Origin: Betaproteobacteria bacterium
GTDB taxonomy: Bacteria; Pseudomonadota; Gammaproteobacteria; Burkholderiales; SG8-41
DNA: 64,000 nucleotides
Assembly: GCA_028291945.1 (NCBI GenBank)
Contig: JAQGNH010000389.1
Span: 1-64,000 of the forward strand
Direction of reading: 5' to 3'
The notes under the pieces were generated by a model. It was given only the letters and a program-made list of their open reading frames with translations, did no database searches and had not been told where the DNA came from. The position numbers were made by a program, and so were the translations under genes. Shown here in pieces: positions 37,470 through 46,792 of this stretch (within the stretch, counting starts at the first letter, position 1; the number at the start of each line of letters is the position of its first letter).

Positions 37470-38420
37470 TTGACTGGAGTGGCAATTCTTAGACGTTCGA
37501 GTTTATTCTTCATTGTTTGGCTGACGCTCGTCAGCGGCTGTACACGCGTGCCGCCTCTCTACGAAGCGTCGCTCAAGACGAGGACCGTACCTGAGCTGCA
37601 GGAACTGTTGCTCAATAACGAAACCGATCTTGATCTGTTCCGATTGCACGGTCCATTTGCCGTGGCCGTACAAAAAGACCGTGAAGTGCACCTATCGAGT
37701 ACTGAGCGCATCAAGGCCGATTTGTTTCTGTCGGCGCCGGCTGAAAAAGCGCCTCTGGTTATTTTCCTGCATGGGCATGACAGCTCGAAAGGAGCGCATG
37801 CCAATCAGGCGATGCATTTGGCATCGTGGGGAATGCATTGTCTAAGCCTCCAGCTTCCCAACAAGGGTCCATGGATCAGCAATGGCAAAACGTTGGCAAG
37901 AATCGTCAGTTTGATTTACCGCTCGCCAGAAGTGATCGATAGCCGAATTGACGTAAACAAAATTATCCTCGTCGGGCATTCGTTTGGGGGGGCCGCAGTG
38001 GCTGTTGCGCTGGCTGAAGGCGCCCCCGCCGCGGGCGGCATCTTGCTCGATCCCGCGGCCGCAGCCAAGGACGTGCCGAATTATTTGCGGCGAATCAATA
38101 AACCTGTGATGGTGCTGGGTGCTGACGACGAAGTCGCCTCCGCACGCAACCGCGACTGGTTCTATCGATTTATCCGCAGCGGCATTGCTGAAGTCTCGAT
38201 CAGAGACGCTGCCCATGAAGACGCGCAGTTTCCTTCGGAGTTCGCGTTGCAAAACTCCGGACACGATCCAAATACGACGGAAGACTTGCAGGTCACCTTT
38301 GTCAGCGCATTGACCTCAGCTGCCGTTAGTCTTTCAGCTACCGGCACGTTCGATTATGCCTGGACAAGTTTTCGTCCTGTTTTTGAAAATGGGAAGTTCT
38401 TTAACCCGAAGAAAAAATAA
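37470..38420 (+). CDS. Alpha/beta hydrolase, putative lipoprotein
   Basis: Lipobox LVSGC; PLVIFLHGHDSSKGAHANQAMHLASWG...KIILVGHSFGGAAVAVALAEG. Confidence 0.85.
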   Translation: MTGVAILRRSSLFFIVWLTLVSGCTRVPPLYEASLKTRTVPELQELLLNNETDLDLFRLHGPFAVAVQKDREVHLSSTERIKADLFLSAPAEKAPLVIFLHGHDSSKGAHANQAMHLASWGMHCLSLQLPNKGPWISNGKTLARIVSLIYRSPEVIDSRIDVNKIILVGHSFGGAAVAVALAEGAPAAGGILLDPAAAAKDVPNYLRRINKPVMVLGADDEVASARNRDWFYRFIRSGIAEVSIRDAAHEDAQFPSEFALQNSGHDPNTTEDLQVTFVSALTSAAVSLSATGTFDYAWTSFRPVFENGKFFNPKKK

Positions 38421-38430
38421 TGAGGAGCCT

Positions 38431-39306
38431 ATGATTCAAATACGAGCAGTCGTCCTACTCTTACTGCCCATCCTGTGGCTGGCGGCATCCCATGCCGAGG
38501 ATCTCGGCAGCCCCAACTTCAATGATGAATTTTCAAAGCAGGAAAGTATCTATCGCAGCGAAGGACAACAAGTCATCGAGGGTTATACCGTCGATCGCGC
38601 GCTTTTAACCTACGCACACGGCCTATCCTCCGGGTTCGATCGCGCGTTGGCATCTCTTGGCCCGGCAGATCGGTGGCTCGATATCGGGGCCGGCCAGGGC
38701 CAAGCTATATTGGATTATTACGCCCCGAGCTACGACCGGATGCACTTCGCAGGACGAGACCGACGCGGCGCGAAAGCCCAGGCAGTCGCAATATCCATAG
38801 AAGACCGAAGGACGCCGCTCTGGCAACAAACCGCCGCAACCCTTGGAGTGAATCAAATCCAATATTTATCTGGCAGACGTTTGCGAGAGTATTCGTTAAA
38901 AGAACTGGGACGATTTCAGGTTATTACGGACGTCATGGGTGGGTTTTCATACACGGATAATCTTTCCCGGTTTATGGAGACGGCACTCGGCTTGTTGGAA
39001 TTGAACGGCAGTTTATTTACGGTTCTGCAAGACGTGCATCGGGAAGATGGAACGAATAGCCCCTTCTATCCCGGCTCGCCATTCCTGACTGAAATCGTAA
39101 ATGCCGACGGTTCAGAACTGAAAGTTTGTTCCTGGCTCAAGCGTATTACGTGTGCGGAAGTGACGTGCGAAGGAAAATCGTGGGAACCGCCCACTGAGGC
39201 CTTTCGTATTCGCAAAGTTTGCAATGACGTTACAGTCCCGCCTTTGGGACTGGTTCATTACCAGGCAGGAACGCCTCCCGAACGCCGCTTTGAACTAAAA
39301 CACTAA
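38431..39306 (+). CDS. Class I methyltransferase-fold protein with N-terminal export signal (paralog of 42213-43133)
   Basis: MIQIRAVVLLLLPILWLAASHAED...; motif I DRWLDIGAGQGQAILDYY; FQVITDVMGGFSYTDNLSRFMETALGLLELNGSLFTVLQDV; C-terminal Cys cluster. Confidence 0.72.
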   Translation: MIQIRAVVLLLLPILWLAASHAEDLGSPNFNDEFSKQESIYRSEGQQVIEGYTVDRALLTYAHGLSSGFDRALASLGPADRWLDIGAGQGQAILDYYAPSYDRMHFAGRDRRGAKAQAVAISIEDRRTPLWQQTAATLGVNQIQYLSGRRLREYSLKELGRFQVITDVMGGFSYTDNLSRFMETALGLLELNGSLFTVLQDVHREDGTNSPFYPGSPFLTEIVNADGSELKVCSWLKRITCAEVTCEGKSWEPPTEAFRIRKVCNDVTVPPLGLVHYQAGTPPERRFELKH

Positions 39307-40197
39307 TCAAGCCGCGCCCGACAGCGGCGCGCCGCATACTCTGCAATACGCGGCATCGGACTCGTGGCCGGCGCTGCCACATGCGCTGCAACGCGCCCGT
39401 GCTGATTGCGTTGTGAATCTCTGCGCAGTCATCTCGGCGGTGACGATACCGGTAGGCACTGCGAGTATGCCCCAGCCGATCAGCATGACGATCGACGCTA
39501 GCGTGCGTCCAAGCTCGGTGCGCGGGACAATGTCGCCGTAGCCCACGGTCGTGATGGTCGACAACGCCCAGTAGACTGCTTTGGGAATGCTGGTGAAGCC
39601 ATGTTGCGGGCCTTCGATCACATACATGAGCGTTCCGACGATCAGCACAACGATCACGACTACCGAGAGGAACACCAGTATCTTGCGCATGCTGTTCGCC
39701 ATCGCGCTGCCGAGCAGGCGCATTTCGCTGAGGTACGCCGTCAGCTTGAAAATCCTGAAGCAGCGGAGAAGCCGCAGAATACGGACATCGATCAGCACCT
39801 GCGCTTCGGGAAATGCGACCGCGAGATACGTCGGCAGCACAGCGACCAGATCGACGATGCCGAAAAAGCTCGTGGCGTAACGCAGGGGCCGCTCGACGGA
39901 TAAGAGACGTGCGATGTATTCGATCGTGAACAGAATGGTGAACATCCACTCGGCGATGTTCAGCAGCCTGCCGTGCTGCCTCGCCACGCTCTCGACGCTG
40001 TCTACCATCACCGCCGCGACGCTCAGCAGAATCGCAGCGATCACGATGATGTCGAAAATTTTGCCGGCTGGCGTATCCGACTCGAAGACCACCTTGTAAA
40101 GCTGGAGGCGCCATCCACCCGCAGGCTTCCCGAATTGAATCTCCGGGCCCAAGTCGGGTTTTGGTACGGCTGTCGCAGTTCGCTCTAGTGTTGTCAT
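39307..40197 (-). CDS. Voltage-gated K+ channel family protein with C-terminal zinc-ribbon-like tail
   Basis: Arg-rich S4-like segment VLIDVRILRLLRCFRIFKL, selectivity filter TTVGYGD, tail CSACGSAGHESDAAYCRVCGAPL. Confidence 0.92.
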   Translation of the reverse strand: MTTLERTATAVPKPDLGPEIQFGKPAGGWRLQLYKVVFESDTPAGKIFDIIVIAAILLSVAAVMVDSVESVARQHGRLLNIAEWMFTILFTIEYIARLLSVERPLRYATSFFGIVDLVAVLPTYLAVAFPEAQVLIDVRILRLLRCFRIFKLTAYLSEMRLLGSAMANSMRKILVFLSVVVIVVLIVGTLMYVIEGPQHGFTSIPKAVYWALSTITTVGYGDIVPRTELGRTLASIVMLIGWGILAVPTGIVTAEMTAQRFTTQSARARCSACGSAGHESDAAYCRVCGAPLSGAA

Positions 40198-40333
40198 CTG
40201 GCTGTCCTCGTTATCTGCCCGCTTGCGCTCCTGTGCCGAGTTCTCCGTTATTCTTCGTGCACCGCCGCAGACCTGCTGTGCCCGATTATGCCAGTCAGCT
40301 GAGGCGATGCTTGAGGAGACCCGATTGAGTCCG

Positions 40334-41308
40334 ATGCCGCCGCGCATGATCGCCACGCTGTGCTGTGCCGTGCTGCTCGCCGGTGCAACGGTCGGCGCCG
40401 CACAGAATTATCCGAAGCGGCCCATTCGCATGCTGGTCGGATTTGCGCCAGGCGGGGGCACGGACGTTGTCGCGCGCATACTCGCGCCGCGGCTTGCGTC
40501 TGCGTGGGGCGAGCAGATCGTGATCGACAACCGTCCCGGGGCGACCGGCACGATCGCCGCGGCGCTCGTTGTGCGCGCGGCGCCCGACGGCTACACGCTG
40601 CTGATGGGACATGCGAGCACCAACACCATTGCGCCGGCGCTCTATCCCAAGCTGCCGTACGATTCCGCCAAGGATTTTGCGCCCGTCACGCTAGCCGGTT
40701 CTGTGCCGCATCTGATTTCCGTGCATCCATCGGTGCCGGTGCGCACCGTGAAAGAGCTGATCGCGCTCGCCAAGGCCAAGCCCCGCGAGCTCACCACTCC
40801 TTCGTCGGGTCACGGCAGCATGTCTCATATCGCCGGCGCGCTCTTCATGCACGCCACCGGCACCGAGCTCGTTCACGTGCCTTACAAGGGCGCGGGGCTA
40901 TCGGTGCAGGACCTCATCGCCGGGCACGTCAAGGTGAGCTTCGATACGACCGCCGCCGTGATGCCGTACGTGAAAGCGGGGCGACTGCGCGCGCTCGCCG
41001 CCGCGGCGCCCAAACGCCTTGCTTCGTTGCCTGACGTTCCGACCGTGTCGGAAGCGGGTGTGCGTGGCTTCGAGATGTCGAGCTGGTACGGCGTATTCGC
41101 GCCTGCCGGTACGCCCACTCTGCTCTTGCGCAAGATACACGCCGAAGTCAATCGCGCGCAGGACCTGCCGGAGGTGAAAGCGCAGATGGATCAGCTCGGC
41201 ACGGATCGCGCCCGCAGCGCGAGCCCGGAAGCGTTTGCGGCCATGGTCAAAGCAGACCTAGTGCGCTTCTCGAATGTGGTGAGGGCGGCCGGAATCAAGA
41301 TCGAATAG
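40334..41308 (+). CDS. TTT (Bug/TctC) family substrate-binding protein
   Basis: NYPKRPIRMLVGFAPGGGTDVVARILAPRL...IDNRPGATGTIAAALVVRAAPDGYTLL. Confidence 0.94.
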   Translation: MPPRMIATLCCAVLLAGATVGAAQNYPKRPIRMLVGFAPGGGTDVVARILAPRLASAWGEQIVIDNRPGATGTIAAALVVRAAPDGYTLLMGHASTNTIAPALYPKLPYDSAKDFAPVTLAGSVPHLISVHPSVPVRTVKELIALAKAKPRELTTPSSGHGSMSHIAGALFMHATGTELVHVPYKGAGLSVQDLIAGHVKVSFDTTAAVMPYVKAGRLRALAAAAPKRLASLPDVPTVSEAGVRGFEMSSWYGVFAPAGTPTLLLRKIHAEVNRAQDLPEVKAQMDQLGTDRARSASPEAFAAMVKADLVRFSNVVRAAGIKIE

Positions 41309-41438
41309 CCTGCTGGCGCTGCGAGATGCAGGCGATCTGCTCGGTACCAATTGCAAGCGGTGAGAGCGCATCCGCCATCGCGACTCCTCTCTCACAAATA
41401 ATCTGCAGCGATGCGGCATCAGGAAGCACGGCGCCTAT

Positions 41439-41456
41439 GTAGCACTAATGTGCTAC
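41439..41456. promoter_or_regulatory. Putative RHH antitoxin operator GTAGCAC-TAAT-GTGCTAC
   Basis: Perfect 7-4-7 inverted repeat about 24 bp upstream of the antitoxin ORF. Confidence 0.7.
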
Positions 41457-41479
41457 GATCCGCTTGTTAACAGGAGTAT

Positions 41480-41770
41480 TTGGGTATGTCTACGACCACT
41501 ATTCGCCTTCCGCAGGAGCTCAAAAAGCGCATCGCTCGCGCGGCAGAACGCGCCGGAACCACCGCGCACGGTTTCATATTGGAAGCAATAGCCGAGAAGG
41601 CACAACAGGAGGAGCTGCGGGCGGAATTTCAGGATACGGCCGAGAGGCGGTACGCCGGGATTGTCGCCTCAGGCAAGACGGTGCCATGGAGTGAGATGCG
41701 TCGCTATCTCGAGCGTCGAGTCGCCGGCAAGAAAACCGTTCGACCGAAGCTCCGAGTTCTCGCGCGCTGA
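41480..41770 (+). CDS. Ribbon-helix-helix (CopG-like) antitoxin
   Basis: MSTTTIRLPQELKKRIARAAERAGTTAHGFILEAIAEKAQQ; start may be 41486. Confidence 0.88.
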   Translation: MGMSTTTIRLPQELKKRIARAAERAGTTAHGFILEAIAEKAQQEELRAEFQDTAERRYAGIVASGKTVPWSEMRRYLERRVAGKKTVRPKLRVLAR

Positions 41771-41772
41771 TC

Positions 41773-42069
41773 GTGTCGAGAGTCGAGCTCGCACCAGAGG
41801 TAGCAGATGATTTCGATCGCATCCTGGAACATGTTCTTCAGCATCAGATCCCCGACGCGCCGTCTCGCATCGAAGGGATCATCAGGGCCATCGACGTGCT
41901 CGAAAGCAATCCGCTCATCGGACGGCCGATACGAGCAGACTTGAGGGAACTTGTTATAGGACGTGGCGCCGAGGGCTATGTCGCGCTATATCGCTATGTG
42001 CCGGAGCTTGATACAGTGTTTGTGCTTGCCATCCGCGGTCAGAAAGAAAGCGGTTACTCGAGAATGTAA
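41773..42069 (+). CDS. ParE/RelE-family toxin
   Basis: MSRVELAPEVADDFDRILEHVLQHQIPDAPSRIEGIIRAIDVLESNPLIGRPIRADLRELVIGRGAEGYVALYRYVPELDTVFVLAIRGQKESGY. Confidence 0.9.
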   Translation: MSRVELAPEVADDFDRILEHVLQHQIPDAPSRIEGIIRAIDVLESNPLIGRPIRADLRELVIGRGAEGYVALYRYVPELDTVFVLAIRGQKESGYSRM

Positions 42070-42212
42070 GCTGAAAACCTTCGCGCGTTGCGAACGCGAG
42101 CCACCGTGGCTGTAAAGTCGTGCAGGCCAGAGTAGGACGGCACCCGAACTCGACGATAGACTTTCCGCAGAGGCATGTTGCTATTTTCCTCAGCATGATG
42201 TGACCACAATCG

Positions 42213-43133
42213 ATGATAAGCCCGAAATCTACGGTGGCAGTCATGTTTGTTTTACAAACCCTTTGGGTGACGGCATCTCATTCCGAACCTCCCGCCGGCT
42301 CCGCATTCAACGAGGAAGTTTCGAAGCAAGCGGGGATCTATCAAAGCAGAGGGGAAGATCGACCTGAGGGTTATGTCATCGATAGATCTCTTCTGTCCTA
42401 CACAGTGTTTCTATCGTCCGCATTCAATCGCTCATTGGCAAATCTTGGCCCAAACGATCGATGGCTGGATATTGGAGCCGGTGAAGGCCGAGCAGTATTG
42501 GATTATTGCACTTCAAAATACGACGCAATGCTGCAAGGATCAGAGCGACACGGCAAGAAAGCAAAGGCGATCGCAATATCGATCGAAGACCGAAGGACAA
42601 GTCACTGGCACCAAACAGCCTCAAAGCTTGAATCCCAGCAACTTCAGTATTTCGTCGGCAAGCGCTTGCGCGAGTATTCGTTAGAAGAACTGGGACAATT
42701 CCAGGTGATTACCGATGTGCTGGGTGGCTTCTCATACACACAATACCTTTCTCTGTTCATGGAAAAGGCTCTGGGCTTTTTGGAGTTGAACGGAAGTTTT
42801 TATACAGTTCTACAAGATGTCCATTCCGAAAATGGGGCAAATCGACCGTTCTACCCAGATGCGTCGTTCTTGACGGAGATAGCAAATGCTGACGGTTCCG
42901 AGGTCACAATCTGTTCATGGCTCAAGAGTATCAGCTGTGTGGAAGTGACCTGCGAACTGAAAGGGGAATCGTCACCGCCCATCGAGATGTACCGCATTCG
43001 CAAGGTCTGCAATAACGTTACAGTTCCTGGTCTGGTACCCCTCCGTTTCGAGGCTGGAACGCCTCCTCAGCGGCGATTTCAAGTGACCCCTCGGACACCG
43101 GCATCGCTGAGCCGCACCGGCACAGCGCGTTGA
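42213..43133 (+). CDS. Class I methyltransferase-fold protein with N-terminal export signal (paralog of 38431-39306)
   Basis: MISPKSTVAVMFVLQTLWVTASHSEP...; DRWLDIGAGEGRAVLDYC; SIEDRRTSHWHQTASKL; FQVITDVLGGFSYTQYLSLFMEKALGFLELNGSFYTVLQDV. Confidence 0.72.
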   Translation: MISPKSTVAVMFVLQTLWVTASHSEPPAGSAFNEEVSKQAGIYQSRGEDRPEGYVIDRSLLSYTVFLSSAFNRSLANLGPNDRWLDIGAGEGRAVLDYCTSKYDAMLQGSERHGKKAKAIAISIEDRRTSHWHQTASKLESQQLQYFVGKRLREYSLEELGQFQVITDVLGGFSYTQYLSLFMEKALGFLELNGSFYTVLQDVHSENGANRPFYPDASFLTEIANADGSEVTICSWLKSISCVEVTCELKGESSPPIEMYRIRKVCNNVTVPGLVPLRFEAGTPPQRRFQVTPRTPASLSRTGTAR

Positions 43134-43229
43134 GCGGAAGCAAGACCGCAAGATAACATCAGCGCAAAGGCGAAGACACGCGCGACGAGCAAACGCAGCC
43201 GATCGAGTCTCCCGAAGGCCGCGGGCGCG

Positions 43230-43734
43230 TCAGCGTTGAGATGGAGCGTACGCGACAGGAACGATGCTGAATGGGGTGCTCGGCTGCCCGTCCCCATTGA
43301 AATCCGGGTGTTCGGATAATTGAGAACTTACCACCAGCAGCTTGCGTTGAATGGTTACGAAATCTGTCGGCACGATTGCCTGCGCGACTGTCTGAACCCG
43401 GGCCACTTCAGCAGGATGCAGTGCAGGAAGCGCGATGCGCTTTACGCCGTCGCGAAATCCACCGGCGACATACAGCACCCCTTCTGAGAATCCGCGGAGA
43501 TCTCGGCTGCCCTCGGCCCAAGTCAACGCACACGCACCTGCTTCCAACAAACAGAATGCTTGCACTCGGATCGTACGCAGCGCTGGTCGGATAACTGACC
43601 TCTACGCGCAAAAGTCCAGTGGCAGCAACCGCGGGACGCCCGCCGTCCCGGTCACTACACGCAACGGTCGCAAGGCAGATAGCAAGCGGAGCCCATAGGG
43701 CGAGCGTGCGTGTCTGAGCGCCCATCAGCCGCAC
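43230..43734 (-). pseudogene. Frameshifted lipoprotein gene, unknown function
   Basis: MRLMGAQTRTLALWAPLAICLATVACSDRD...LRVEVSYPTSAAYDPSASILFV (frame 1) appears to continue as CLLEAGACALTWAEGSRDLRGFSEGVLYVAGGFRDGVKRIALPALHPAEV... (frame 2). Confidence 0.5.
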
Positions 43735-43964
43735 TGCTCAGCAGCAATCGGCTCACGTGGGTACGGCGCACACGCTTCTGCGTCCGCTTGAACAGAATGA
43801 CGAGAAGGCTGCGCGCGAATCGGGAGCCAGTCATGTCCCGTGATCGGATCGTAGCTTGAACGCATCTCGTCTATACAGTCGTGATGGGCGACAGTCAGGA
43901 TCAATCCGTACAAGAGCGCAATGACAGACAGAAATTGTCCCAGAGCAAACAGTAAATCAAGCAT
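43725..43964 (-). CDS. Small hypothetical membrane protein
   Basis: MLDLLFALGQFLSVIALLYGLILTVAHHDCIDEM...; one TM segment. Confidence 0.45.
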   Translation of the reverse strand: MLDLLFALGQFLSVIALLYGLILTVAHHDCIDEMRSSYDPITGHDWLPIRAQPSRHSVQADAEACAPYPREPIAAEQCG

Positions 43965-44132
43965 GGCGTACTCAGTGAGAAGCGATGGTCAGAAAAATGC
44001 CACGTGCAGGCCTATTGATGCCATAGCACTTAACGGGTACTCCTAATGGCATAGCGCCTTTACCGCCTGATTTCGGCGAGTCCCCTGACGAGCCTCGTTT
44101 CACGCGAGCGGTCATGGCTCGTTGCACTTTGT

Positions 44133-44480
44133 TCACCGGGAAACCGATGGGCACCCGCCAGGGCATCCCCTGTCGAACGCGACCGGTTGTGTGCCCAGCG
44201 TGGTCGCCGGGTCAGCCGCACTCTCGAGCGCCGGTTCGGGTCGACTGGACGACACTCGTGCTTCCTGCAAATAGTGCGGGGTCGTGCCCATGACCGGAGA
44301 ATCACCCGAACGCTGCGCCTGCGCGAGCGGCGCGTCTGTCGGCTCGCCTGCGGTGCCCACGACCACCAGGCCGACCAGGACGAGGAGACACGCTCCGCAT
44401 TTAAGTAGTGTTCCGGCAGCGTAGAGCGGCTCGTCTTTGTAAGCCTCGATCAACTTGTTTCTTTGTTTTTGACTGACCAT
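44133..44480 (-). CDS. Small hypothetical membrane protein
   Basis: MVSQKQRNKLIEAYKDEPLYAAGTLLKCGACLLVLVGLVVVGTAGEP...; one TM segment. Confidence 0.5.
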   Translation of the reverse strand: MVSQKQRNKLIEAYKDEPLYAAGTLLKCGACLLVLVGLVVVGTAGEPTDAPLAQAQRSGDSPVMGTTPHYLQEARVSSSRPEPALESAADPATTLGTQPVAFDRGCPGGCPSVSR

Positions 44481-44535
44481 ATGATTGCTCCCATTCGACT
44501 GAATCGATAGTTGATCGTGATGTGTTGCGGATACG

Positions 44536-44820
44536 TCAGAACGCCTGAATGTGATCTTCCGGCGCGCCGTTCTTGGCAGGGCTGTCAAACTGGGCCGGAA
44601 AATAATCGATCACGAATGTAGCTTCGGTGGTGCCATCGCTTTGCGGTGCTGTCAAACGTGCGGCATTCGAATCACGCTGCGGCCATTGCGTCGCCACGAA
44701 CAGAATCAGGGCGAGCACCAAAATGGCGCCCGCGAATTTCAGCCGCTGATTTTTTTCGGCGACGTGCGCAGTCGAGTCAGGGTTGGAACGTTCGAGTCCA
44801 TTTCGGGGAGCATTCTTCAT
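44536..44820 (-). CDS. Small hypothetical membrane-anchored protein divergent from ECF sigma gene
   Basis: MKNAPRNGLERSNPDSTAHVAEKNQRLKFAGAILVLALILFVATQWPQRDSN... Confidence 0.5.
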   Translation of the reverse strand: MKNAPRNGLERSNPDSTAHVAEKNQRLKFAGAILVLALILFVATQWPQRDSNAARLTAPQSDGTTEATFVIDYFPAQFDSPAKNGAPEDHIQAF

Positions 44821-44960
44821 GGGGCACCTTTCGTAAAAGCGCTGGGTTGAAACTGCGCAGGCCGTGTTACGCGTGATATAACTGCGCAGTGGGGGGAAAA
44901 ATTCCCGAAATAAGTCATAATCGCGTCGGGAATAAAAAGCCGTGGAAAGTGGTCTTCTAT

Positions 44961-45533
44961 ATGGCGCCCAAGAACCCGAGCGCAGGCAGTCCAATTAATG
45001 GAACTCGGTTCGAGACCACTGTGATGGTTCATATGGACGCGGCCTACAACCTGGCCCGGTGGCTGACGCGCGACGAGCGCGATGCCGAAGACGTGGTTCA
45101 GGAAGCGTCTTTGCGCGCTCTGAAGTTCCTAGAGACATTTCGCGGTGGGAACAGTCGTGCGTGGTTTCTTGCAATCGTGCGCAACACGTATTACAGCGGC
45201 CTGAAGAAGAACCGTTCCGACACCCTGAATGTGCCGTTCGATGAGGATGGCCTGCAGGAGCACGACAGCGCTCATGCGTTCTGGGCGGAAGGGGCTGGCG
45301 AAGATCCGATCCGCGACCTGGAACGCGAAGAGGCCAAGCGACTCCTCCGCGCGGCCCTCCAGGAGTTACCTGAGGAGTTCCGCGAAGTCATCGTGTTGAG
45401 GGAACTGGAAGACTTGTCGTATCAGGACATTGCCCGAATCGCGAAAATTCCGCTCGGCACGGTCATGTCGCGCCTGTCGCGCGCCCGCAAGTTGCTTTAC
45501 CGAGCTTTACACCCGGGCCAGCAGGAGTCGTGA
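44961..45533 (+). CDS. ECF RNA polymerase sigma factor
   Basis: AYNLARWLTRDERDAEDVVQEASLRALKFLETFRGGNSRAWFLAIVRNTYY...LPEEFREVIVLRELEDLSYQDIARIAKIPLGTVMSRLSRARKLL. Confidence 0.95.
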   Translation: MAPKNPSAGSPINGTRFETTVMVHMDAAYNLARWLTRDERDAEDVVQEASLRALKFLETFRGGNSRAWFLAIVRNTYYSGLKKNRSDTLNVPFDEDGLQEHDSAHAFWAEGAGEDPIRDLEREEAKRLLRAALQELPEEFREVIVLRELEDLSYQDIARIAKIPLGTVMSRLSRARKLLYRALHPGQQES

Positions 45534-46297
45534 CATTGGATTGCGCGCAGGCACAAACCGTTATTGAGTGCTACGCCGACGGCGAGCTCGACGCGGTGAC
45601 GACCACCCGCTTCGAAAAGCACCTCGAGCACTGCGGAGGATGCCAACGCGCCCTCGACCGCCTGAGCTCGCTCAGCTCACTGATCAAAGAAGCAGTACCC
45701 TATAGTGCAGCTCCCGAGCGGCTGTCGCGGCAGATTCGCGCTCGTGTAGACCAACGCAATGTTGCACCCGGCCGAGCACACGGTGCGTGGTGGCACTGGT
45801 TGCGGCCAGCGGCGCTCGTTGCTGTAACGGCTGTAGTGACGTGGATCATAGCCGCTCAGCTGAACGACCCGCCGGCGAAAGAGCTGGTCGCAGAAGAGGT
45901 CATCAGCAGCCATGCCCGTGCGACACTGACCGGCCATTTGGCCGATGTGGCATCTTCCGAGCGCCATACCGTCAAACCGTGGCTGAGCTCGAAGCTCGAT
46001 TTTTCGCCTCCGGTCCCCGATCTCGCAAGCGCGGGGTTTCCGCTCGTCGGCGGGCGCCTTGACTACCTCGATCACCGCCCCGTTGCCGTCCTGGTCTACG
46101 GCCGGCGTCAGCATATGATCGATCTGTTCGTCTGGCCTGACAACGGGGCGCGGCCTGTCGCCGCCTCCGAGCCGCTGTCCAAACAAGGCTATCACGTCCT
46201 TCATTGGACCAGTGCCGGTATGACGCTCTGGGCGATTTCGGATCTCAACGCGCCCGAGCTGAAGACGTTTGCCGAGAAATTCTCGGGCGTGAAGTAG
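45530..46297 (+). CDS. Anti-sigma factor, zf-HC2 type, membrane-anchored
   Basis: CAQAQTVIECYADGELDAVTTTRFEKHLEHCGGCQRALDRL (HxxxCxxC), TM AALVAVTAVVTWIIAA; GTG start overlapping sigma stop. Confidence 0.92.
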   Translation: MTLDCAQAQTVIECYADGELDAVTTTRFEKHLEHCGGCQRALDRLSSLSSLIKEAVPYSAAPERLSRQIRARVDQRNVAPGRAHGAWWHWLRPAALVAVTAVVTWIIAAQLNDPPAKELVAEEVISSHARATLTGHLADVASSERHTVKPWLSSKLDFSPPVPDLASAGFPLVGGRLDYLDHRPVAVLVYGRRQHMIDLFVWPDNGARPVAASEPLSKQGYHVLHWTSAGMTLWAISDLNAPELKTFAEKFSGVK

Positions 46298-46499
46298 CGT
46301 CTTCTTCTCCGCCCGCGGCCTCGCGTCTTTTCAGCGGCGCACGTTTTACGCAATCATCATGATCTTCCGGCACACGCCGGAATATATTCCTCAGCCCACT
46401 GCGACGCAGTTTCGCGACAAGTTCGCGATGCGCCAAGCCGCTAACAGCGGCGCTCGATCGCTGTATGATGACGGTTGCGATCACCGATTTCACAAATAA

Positions 46500-46792
46500 T
46501 GATCGCCAGGAGCGCTGGCAGCAGAAGACGGCTGATGCTGGCGTTCGGCGCGATCGGTTACCTCGCCCAGAAAATGGACTACCCGCTTGCGCCTCTCGTG
46601 CTGGCCTTGGTGCTGGGCGGAATGATGGAGGTCTCTCTGCGGCAGTCCCTGAAAATGTCGCACGACGACGTGACGATCTTCTTCACCCGGCCCATCGCGG
46701 CCACGATCATGGCCATCGTGATCGTCATCGTTCTGTGGCCGCTGCTGAGCCGGCTTCGTATGAAGCCGACATTGAAAGAGGCGAAAACCTGA
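46500..46792 (+). pseudogene. C-terminal remnant of a TTT permease (TctA)
   Basis: GAIGYLAQKMDYPLAPLVLALVLGGMMEVSLRQSLKMSHDDVTIFFTRPIAATIMAIVIVIVLWPLL: TctA C-terminal signature without the preceding ~400 aa. Confidence 0.85.

Noticed and set aside
44881-44912. GGGAAAAATTCCC as a confirmed ECF promoter
   Set aside because: Palindrome is real but no spaced -10 element could be assigned with confidence; kept only as a hint in a finding.
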